A stretch of DNA of 64,000 nt from Magicicada septendecula (taxonomy: Eukaryota; Arthropoda; Insecta; Hemiptera; Cicadidae). The stretch spans positions 439,274,958 to 439,338,957 of the forward strand of contig CM068372.1 in the NCBI GenBank assembly GCA_034769895.1, read 5' to 3'. Below, piece by piece: positions 57,361 to 64,000 of this stretch. The notes under the pieces are model-generated. The model worked only from the letters and a program-made list of their open reading frames with translations, was not told where the DNA came from and ran no database searches. Position 1 is the stretch's first letter. The number at the start of each line of letters is the position of its first letter. The position numbers were made by a program, and so were the translations under genes.

Positions 57361-57651
57361 AGCCTAATAATATTTTTCAAGCTTAAAAATTATTTCTGTA
57401 AACGATTTTCCAAACCTGTTATAAGTATTCGATCGTGTGCATTTAAAAGATGCCGATTAATAAACATTGTTTAATTTGTAACCTATTATTATATTCCATT
57501 ATTTCATTATGAATGGAATGTAATTACTTATTATATAATGGAATATATAATAAGTAATTACGTTCCATTCATAATTACATAATTAATTGTATAATATAAT
57601 ATATATTTTTTTCGTTCTAGAATGGCGTGTTTAAGATATATAGACTATATA
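57361..57651. other. AT-rich spacer with a ~30-bp-arm palindrome
   Basis: ATGAATGGAATGTAATTACT... at 57509-57538 is inverted at 57543-57572 with one mismatch around a very short centre. It could form a cruciform. Confidence 0.75.
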
Positions 57652-58638
57652 CAGTAATACCCCGTTTAGCGCTCGAGATACGTTCCGCGATCATAAACAG
57701 CGCTGTACCGGTAGTTTTTTTCAGTGATTATTCTTTACTACTTGATTCATTCTTTTTTCTTTGTGATTTTACTTTTATTTATTTATATTTTAATTTATTT
57801 GTTTTTTCTAGGTACTAAATGTTAGCTTTATTATAAACGTTATACGTTAATAGAAATAAATTTTATTTAATTACTTAAACAGTTCATAATGCGTACATTA
57901 CGAAAACCTTAAACCTAAGAAAAAAAACCTAGGAAATTTCAATGCAGCGTGATAATCCACGCTAGCTGCTTCACCTGTTATTTAAAGTTGTGAAGATTTT
58001 AAATTTCTTAAAACTAACAAACCATCCTTTAATAGCTCCAAATGTTTCAGATTTTTCTCCTTTTTCGTCCTGAATGTAAGTAAAAATGCTTCTTGCTTTC
58101 TCCATGGTGGTAAGCTGACTTAAAGAGAAGTTACGCTACGTTTCATCATCAACCGAACTTTTATTTAATTTCATCAAGCATACTGCTTCTCTACAGAGTT
58201 ATTTTAGTAACAGATAATTTTGTTGGCGTCGACGCAGATGTTCTTATCGTGTCAGAATTTTTAAAAATTGACTTAAAATTGTCGATGGTACCAAATTTAA
58301 TGAACTGGCTACATCCACTTGACGCTAAGCAGCTTCTAATCGTCTTAACGCTTGTAATTTCACATTCAAGTAGCTGCTTTTTCTTTGCGTCTTATTTACA
58401 GAGTCAAACTTTAAACCCGACGTGATTGGCGATTGAGAAACTGAACAATTTGCAACAATCATATGCAAAATAACACGAACTACCGACAAAAATAACGCAC
58501 ATAGTACCTAACTAAATAACGAATAAATAAACTATACGTATTCATAACTAATTAAAACTCAGTTGGCTTCGAATTTTCATCCGAAAGCGCTATGACGAAT
58601 CACCGCTAAAAGGGGCAGCGCTAAACGGGGTATTACTG
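57652..58638. mobile_element. Tigger/pogo-like MITE, 22-bp TIRs, TA TSD
   Basis: A perfect 22-bp terminal inverted repeat, CAGTAATACCCCGTTTAGCG plus CT, flanked by TA at 57650-57651 and 58639-58640. A CAGT...CCCCGTTT-type end with a TA target is typical of pogo/Tigger members of the Tc1-mariner superfamily. The interior (987 bp) has no DDE transposase frame, so it is non-autonomous. Its AT-rich middle contains a pyrimidine-rich segment near 58000-58200. Confidence 0.85.
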
Positions 58639-58914
58639 TAATAACATGTGTAGAGTTAGAAAGCATGCTTGAAGCACCCTGCTGATTTGTTAGTGCTTTC
58701 ATGTTGCTTAATTTTAAGTTTAATTTATTCATAAAATTTGTTCAATTAGACGTAAAGGTTTTCATTGTCCGTTAGAATTTCCCATAGTTTCTGTCCTGAT
58801 ATTTGTTCAAATGCTTTATCTTATTTTTTTTTATCTGTTTAAAGAAAGTCCACGTAACAACACGAATCAAACTGTACGCAGATATAAGTTCACATAAAAC
58901 TACATCATCAACAT
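58639..58914. other. Unassigned spacer
   Basis: AT-rich sequence between the MITE and the next LINE. The 63-codon minus-strand frame is incidental. Confidence 0.35.
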
Positions 58915-59650
58915 CATCATCATCTTCACGTATTAAACCAAGGATGGTTTGTTCCGGTCTCAAATAGGCAAAGATTAGAGCTGGTCACTACAGCGCTTCC
59001 TCGGACGTCCCACACCTCTCCGTCCCCTCGGCTTATAGTTCCAGAGTTGTTTGGGGATTAGGCAGTCGTCATTCGGCAAAGATGTTCCCACCAATTCAGC
59101 CTGTACTGGGGGATCCTGTCGAGTGTACTCATCAGGCCCGGATTTCCCACTAGGCACACTAGGGATGTGCCTAGGGGCGGCAGGCTCAGGGGGGCGGCAC
59201 GAGGTGAAAAATTTCGGTTTTTTTAATTATAGTATTTGTATTGGGCACTTGCATTATGGCCAAATTGAAGAGTTGAAATGACCATTTTCAGCAACATTTT
59301 TCAGTAGTCAAGGAGATTTGAATATATAGAAGTTACTTGTTGGGGGAGGGAGGCGCTAACAATAGTGCCTAGGGACGGCAGGACACCTAAATCCGGGCCT
59401 GGTACTCATAATATTCAGTTCCTGCCGTATATCTGTGTTCTTCCATTATCGTGGAGAGTATACCCTGCCACGTGTGTGAGATTTGGATGCGACTGGCGTG
59501 GGCTTTCGTTAAAGTCCAATTCTCAGACCGATAAAGAAGTGGGGGAAGAGCAATCGCCTTGTAGAATTTTAGGCATGTTCTTTATTTGCTGACTTAAGGG
59601 TTCGCCTAATGGTCCCGCACATAAAGTTGAACTTATGCAACTTATTCACA
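58915..59650 (-). pseudogene. LINE C-terminus ((ATG) tail) split by a MITE
   Basis: The outer parts (58915-59132 and 59402-59650) are collinear with 37630-38040. They include LWNYKPRGRRGVGRPRKR on the minus strand at 59035-58985, the tail GATGATGATGATG near 58915, and on the far side the codons for the RxVQAxExxF and FNFMCGTIRRTLKSA-like segments. It is disrupted at 59133-59401 by the hAT MITE and by further indels. Confidence 0.82.
59133..59401. mobile_element. 269-bp hAT MITE with 8-bp TSD
   Basis: A 13-bp perfect TIR CAGGCCCGGATTT/AAATCCGGGCCTG and an 8-bp TSD GTACTCAT at 59125-59132 and 59402-59409. The paralogous LINE at 37855-37885 has a single TACTCATAATATTCAG there, i.e. an empty site. 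The ends are GC-rich (GTGCCTAGGG(G/A)CGGCAGG also appears at both ends as an inner direct repeat). No coding capacity. Confidence 0.95.
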
Positions 59651-60524
59651 ACTTTGTTGCATGCATTATAAGACACACTTTAGCCCAGGTATCCAAATTT
59701 ACATAATATTTTTGTAATGAAATTTTACATGATATTTTATGTATATAAAACTACAAAATATTTTTATTTTACTGTAAACTGTTCCGACGTGTGTAGGCCT
59801 ACTTGAACACGGACCCTTCTGCGTAACATCTGCTGTATTGATTTTTACGAAATGGACCGCCGCTTCTCCATTTTAAAGTGTTTTAGGGTGCAAGTGCGCG
59901 CGCGGTGTAGTCATATGTTCTTGACAGTAGTTGCTGAAGTATCGTTGGATGATTTTCATGAGTTTCCTTTCTTCCTAACAATCGTGTGGGGAGAGGAGAG
60001 CGAGCGGCAGACAATAACGAAGTATGTACGCGCCCTCATTCCCCAGAGAACTGTTGTTCAGCACGGGAAAATATTTCACACAGTTTTCAAATCGCATCTG
60101 CGTCTTTTACTGCGGTAAAAACCAAATTCTGTTCAACACATTTTGTAACAACATATAACGAACGAGTAATAACAATTTGGTTCAGAAAATCAATAATGCA
60201 AGTTACAAGAAATAATATACGCGTCACTTAAATCGAGAGAAAATCACTTTATAACTTTACAATTAAGCAAAGAATGAATGTGCTACGAAATTAGTGTAAA
60301 AAACAACAATCTAGTGTAACTCGGCAAAAAAAAAATTTTTTTTTTTAGTTCTAAAATCTCTTGCAAACAAAATGGACGACTACAATGGTACAAAAGCAAC
60401 TCGGCGTATTATTCCAAATTTTTCGGACTTCCAATGAGAATTATTTCATCTCTTACTTTATTTTTTTAATTAAGACGTTTAAATTACGTGCTATTTCTAT
60501 AAACACGTCAGGCAACACTTTTTT
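59651..60524. other. Unassigned
   Basis: Plus-strand frames at 59852-60118 and 59986-60231 overlap each other and show no motif. Confidence 0.35.
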
Positions 60525-60529
60525 AATAT

Positions 60530-60870
60530 TGTTACGACGGTCTAACTAACTGGTCGTCGTATGACAAAGTGGAAAACAAAATACAAGACACCAATTAAGT
60601 CACTAATCACCAGCTTTAATTATCACAATTAATAATTTGTAATCAACAAGTTAGTCTCTTAAAATTCAAGTAAAACAGTAAAATTTGTCCAAAAGCAATA
60701 ACAATGTCAACTATAAAGAATTCCGCACTAATTATAACACAGCAACACTCCGCTACAATACTTCTACAAACACTCGATCCGCGCTAAGGAAAACCGCTCA
60801 ACACAACTGACTGACAATCCGGCTGCTATGGCTTTTTTATAGGTAGAGCACGCCTTCTAGAAAATTTTCA
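60530..60870 (-). mobile_element. Possible LTR end fragment
   Basis: On the minus strand CTATAAAAAAGCC (near 60840) is followed about 310 bp later by GACCGTCGTAACA (60543-60531), the same end as the possible solo LTR at 29087-29624. I cannot see the other LTR boundary. Confidence 0.3.
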
Positions 60871-61689
60871 TCCTGTCTTCACGCCACTTAATGCGTATCT
60901 CAAGTATTCTTGAATACACTGGAACCTACTTGAGAGCGGCCTTGACAGACCGGGGGGGGGGGGAATGTTCTACGCTGTTCGATAGCATTCTCGTTGCAAT
61001 ATTTATATTGACAATTTTTTTATATTTTTTTGTGGGGTGGGGATCGAGGAAATTCCCAGGGATCCTCACAAGTTCCCAGGGTTGGATGAAGTGATGTTAG
61101 CTCTCAAAAGAACCCTTACCTTCTCTCCAGCAATGACCGTACTACGTAGTGAAATGCCACATCCTACAAGAGGTGACACTTTTGATGCAAAGTATTACGG
61201 ATCTAGACCGGAAGGTCGATAAATATTCTTGGCGGAGGGCGGAAGTAGCCACCAGTACCAAATTAGGGCGTAAGGGAAATTATTCTGGACCGGCTTACCT
61301 TTGGGATATTACAGGCGGGAATCTAGTTGGATTTAAACGGCCACAATAATGCGTCCTATTGTTGTATTTGCTGCTACACATTATTTTGTTGTTGCCTTGC
61401 AGTTGGGTGTTGGGGAATCAAAGGCTAGGAGACGACAACCATGAATGAAAATTACCGGAAGTCATGGCCCGTAAGGAGGCAGATCCTCCATATGACTTGT
61501 TCTCTATACGCTGGTGTCCTAAAATGGGGAAATTAATGTACTCAGAATCTTCAAAAAACACAGTCAAACGGAGATAAGTGGCTGGAGGATCTTAGAAGGC
61601 GGATCAGGCAGTACCTTGGGTGTGCTGTGTCGTGAAGATGATGACGACAATTTTTTGAGAGAGTGGAAAATGACATTCAAGAAAGGTAA
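60871..61689. other. Unassigned
   Basis: Includes a poly-G run near 60952-60962. The piece encoding WLEDLRRRIRQYLG near 61580-61620 followed by GATGATGACGAC could be a LINE end, but it is too short to call. Confidence 0.35.
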
Positions 61690-61890
61690 AAGGTATAAGG
61701 CTTCGTGATGCCACTTTGAATAGACTGATTTAATGCAGATGATGTATGCCTATTAGCAGACACGGAAAGTGACCTTTATATGGGAATATATTGACTAAGA
61801 AGTGAGATCTGTAAGGATTGCAGCATTAAAATCGCAAGTCTAAAACAAAAACAATGACATTCACGGGAAACGAACCAATTAGGACATTCT
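61690..61890 (+). pseudogene. LINE reverse transcriptase palm fragment
   Basis: FNADDVCLLADTESDLYMG at 61720-61775 matches an RT catalytic-loop block (FADDVCLLADTESDL type) with N in place of the usual aromatic-adjacent residue order. SKTKTMTFTGNEPIR follows in another frame. There are stops between. Confidence 0.6.
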
Positions 61891-62320
61891 GCTTACCTAC
61901 AGTAACTCCGGCCGTGCACGCAAGTCTTCTCTCATTTTGTAAAACAAATTTTTGGCATAATAACGGACGCCGTGTTAAACTGTATAATGCATAAATATTT
62001 AAAGTGAAATTTCGCTACGAATACTCGCTTAATAAATTAACATATCACCTAATAAAGACTTTGTGTACGCGAATAAATAATAGCAACAATAAATCCACAT
62101 ACTCCGGTAACAGATTTGTTACTTTAAGGTCAAAAGTATTCACAATCGATTTCAGGGCCGCTTTAATAATGGGTTTCGAATTCGTAACACACAATTTACA
62201 AATTACAGACCAGGCGGCGGTTAGCGTCTCATTAAAATTTGTTTTACCGGACGAAATTTGTTATTTCTCTCTCTCTCTCTGTTGCACACGTCGCATGGCC
62301 ACCGTTACACGCAAAACAAC

Positions 62321-62351
<31 letters not shown>

Positions 62352-62610
62352 TTTGCTTGCCCCGGACGACGATTATAGCGTCTGGCCCAAAACAATCTGA
62401 TTACATTATTTTCTTTTTTTCTTCTGTTTTACAAATCGGGAATTATTTATGAAGGTTTTTCGAACGTACTGAAATATTTCATGGAATTGATTGTTTCTCT
62501 TTAAGCCAGCTTAAGTGATTTTAGTGAGTGTATAGTTTCGAATAATCTCAATCCTTACAAATGCAATACTTTCTGCCAATCACAGTACGGTATCTTCCTG
62601 TGAATCAGTG
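61891..62610. other. Unassigned, with (CA)n
   Basis: A (CT)n run lies near 62268-62282 and a (CA)n run at about 62319-62350. The 124-codon plus-strand frame at 62004-62378 ends inside the CA tract and has no motif I recognise. Confidence 0.4.
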
Positions 62611-62777
62611 AAAATATCGTTATGGAGAACCATACATGACTTCCATGTTCTATGATTTATATTTAAAATCATTTTCAAAATGAAATATTTCCATAGAAAC
62701 GACTTCTTTCTTCAGCCTTAACCACAGTACTGTGGTCACTAATGTGTAGCACCTCACTTTAGCACACTCGATTTTCA

Positions 62778-62812
62778 CTGATGATGGCAGTCGATATCAC
62801 TGCCGAAACGTC
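62778..62812 (+). other. Hammerhead-core-like module, best example
   Basis: CTGATGA, T, GGCAGT/ACTGCC (perfect 6-bp helix, loop CGATATC), GAAA, CGTC. Both conserved hammerhead boxes are intact, with one additional U between the first box and helix II. It lies in the right-hand conserved block of HINE copy C, on the strand opposite to the element's own reading direction as I have oriented it. Confidence 0.35.
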
Positions 62813-63420
62813 TAGTTTTGTAGAAAACATTGGACTACGCCAAACAGCCCGGGAAGGAATTTTAACAATAAAGTACTTCTTTGTTGCCGATAACGTAGTA
62901 CACGACATATAAATAAAAAATTATCCCCCCTCCCCCTTCAACTATCATTTTCATTTATAGAAAATTACCCCGACCCCCTTCAACTAACCTCTTCATTTAT
63001 AGATATTTCATCTACCTTTCTACATTGGATTATTATGATCTTCTTTTCAGGATACTTTATTTATCAAAATTAAGTACTTTACTCTTGTTAAAACATAAAA
63101 CGTTGCAGGTAAACTACCCTTTCCTCGTAACCGATCTTCACCAAAATCAATAGGCCTTGAGTACTCTACAATTCACGGACGTACGCAAAACATTATTTGA
63201 TTTTGTTTGAATGTGCGGCAGTTATCGTTCGTCATAGTGCAAATTTCCCTTGTTAAAACATAAAATGTTGCCGGTAAACTACCACTTGCCCTTAATCGAT
63301 ATTCACCAAAATCAATAGGCCTTGAGTCCTCTAGAATTGAGAACTGTATGCAAAAAATTATTTGATTCTGTTTGAATTTGCGGCTGTTACCGTTTGCCAT
63401 AGAAACATTTCTACACAAAG

Positions 63421-63522
<102 letters not shown>

Positions 63523-63645
63523 TTCGAAAAATGACTCTTCTTCATGTTTTGAGGGTAGTACAATCAGAATCAGACCTTATGTCGAACACGATTTTTTTTC
63601 GCCATCACCATACTTCCATTTCCTTATGGAACATGGAAGTAAAAA

Positions 63646-64000
63646 TGACAAAATTTGATTACAGGAACTAACAGTGTAAACTGAAAAAGTGTACTTAAAA
63701 TTTTCTATGCCAAAAAAAAAAATTGGTTTCAGACATATGAATAAAAGTGCGGTAATTTTTGTCATAAGGAGTCTTGTAAATACCGAGCACTTGGTTACAA
63801 CGAACACGCTCGATAGAAGCGGCTTGGACTGTATTATCAACTTCCCTGTAGCTTCGTAGTCATTGCTACTCACCGCTGATATCACAGTGTCATCAACATA
63901 TGTTGTCGCAACATTGACTGCAGACCCAGGAAGAGAACTAGATCATGTGCACATTCCTGGCCAACTCTTTCTTTGATTTCCTTCAGAACAGATTACGTAA
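63646..64000. repeat. Sequence duplicated from 36689-37055, runs off the window
   Basis: Nearly identical to the flank of HINE copy A and in the same orientation and spacing. The match continues to the last base of the window, so the true extent is unknown. Confidence 0.9.

Noticed and set aside
62004-62378. 124-codon plus-strand frame as a host gene
   Set aside because: Ends in a CA microsatellite, with no recognised domain, no splice sites that I trust and no conservation evidence available.

Overview
This window is eukaryotic, repeat-dominated, AT-rich DNA, most likely from an arthropod and probably an insect. The evidence is two jockey-type non-LTR retrotransposon fragments, a Ty3-like LTR element whose primer-binding site is an 18-nt match to the 3' end of insect-type tRNA-Lys, and about twenty fragments of non-LTR reverse transcriptases of the kind abundant in insect genomes. 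The mix would fit a large-genome polyneopteran such as a cockroach or termite, but that is an inference. I recognise no intact host gene, no exon chain I would defend, and no rRNA or tRNA gene. Almost everything I can identify is a transposable element, a piece of one, or a simple repeat.

Layout. 1-2.8 kb: unassigned. 2.8-4.8 kb: a 5'-truncated jockey copy with an 11-bp target-site duplication (TSD), a foldback repeat and a LINE 3' fragment. 5.8-13.2 kb: a complete-ended but gag-only LTR retrotransposon on the minus strand, with 1930-bp LTRs, PBS and PPT. Its gag frame has two internal stops and there is no pol. 13.2-15.7 kb: two related probable solo LTRs sitting in (TA)n. 15.7-16.8 kb: a second truncated jockey copy with a 14-bp TSD. 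17-33 kb: dispersed repeats, foldback hairpins and many LINE 3' ends, including four on the same strand at 20.4-24.7 kb and one that has grown an eight-copy 52-bp array. 34-37 kb: a hAT-like MITE abutting a Helentron-like (HINE-like) element. 37-46 kb: LINE fragments on both strands. 46.4-53.3 kb: a head-to-tail array of three 2.2-2.4 kb HINE-like units. 53-62 kb: LINE fragments, a Tigger/pogo-like MITE with 22-bp TIRs, and a LINE split by a 269-bp hAT MITE with an 8-bp TSD. 62.6-64 kb: another HINE-like copy that runs into sequence shared with 36.7-37.05 kb and continues past the window edge.

How the parts relate. None of the elements looks autonomous. The LTR element keeps its cis signals but has no enzymes, so it would need replication in trans. 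The jockey and other LINE pieces are 5'-truncated products of target-primed reverse transcription, and several end in (GAA)n or (ATG)n tails that have grown into microsatellites. The HINE-like family has subterminal inverted repeats that co-vary between copies, a 3' hairpin, an internal ~160-bp minisatellite and a TG/CA tract. It also carries a short module with both conserved boxes of a hammerhead-ribozyme core. That module recurs in otherwise unrelated foldback repeats here and is the observation I would test first.
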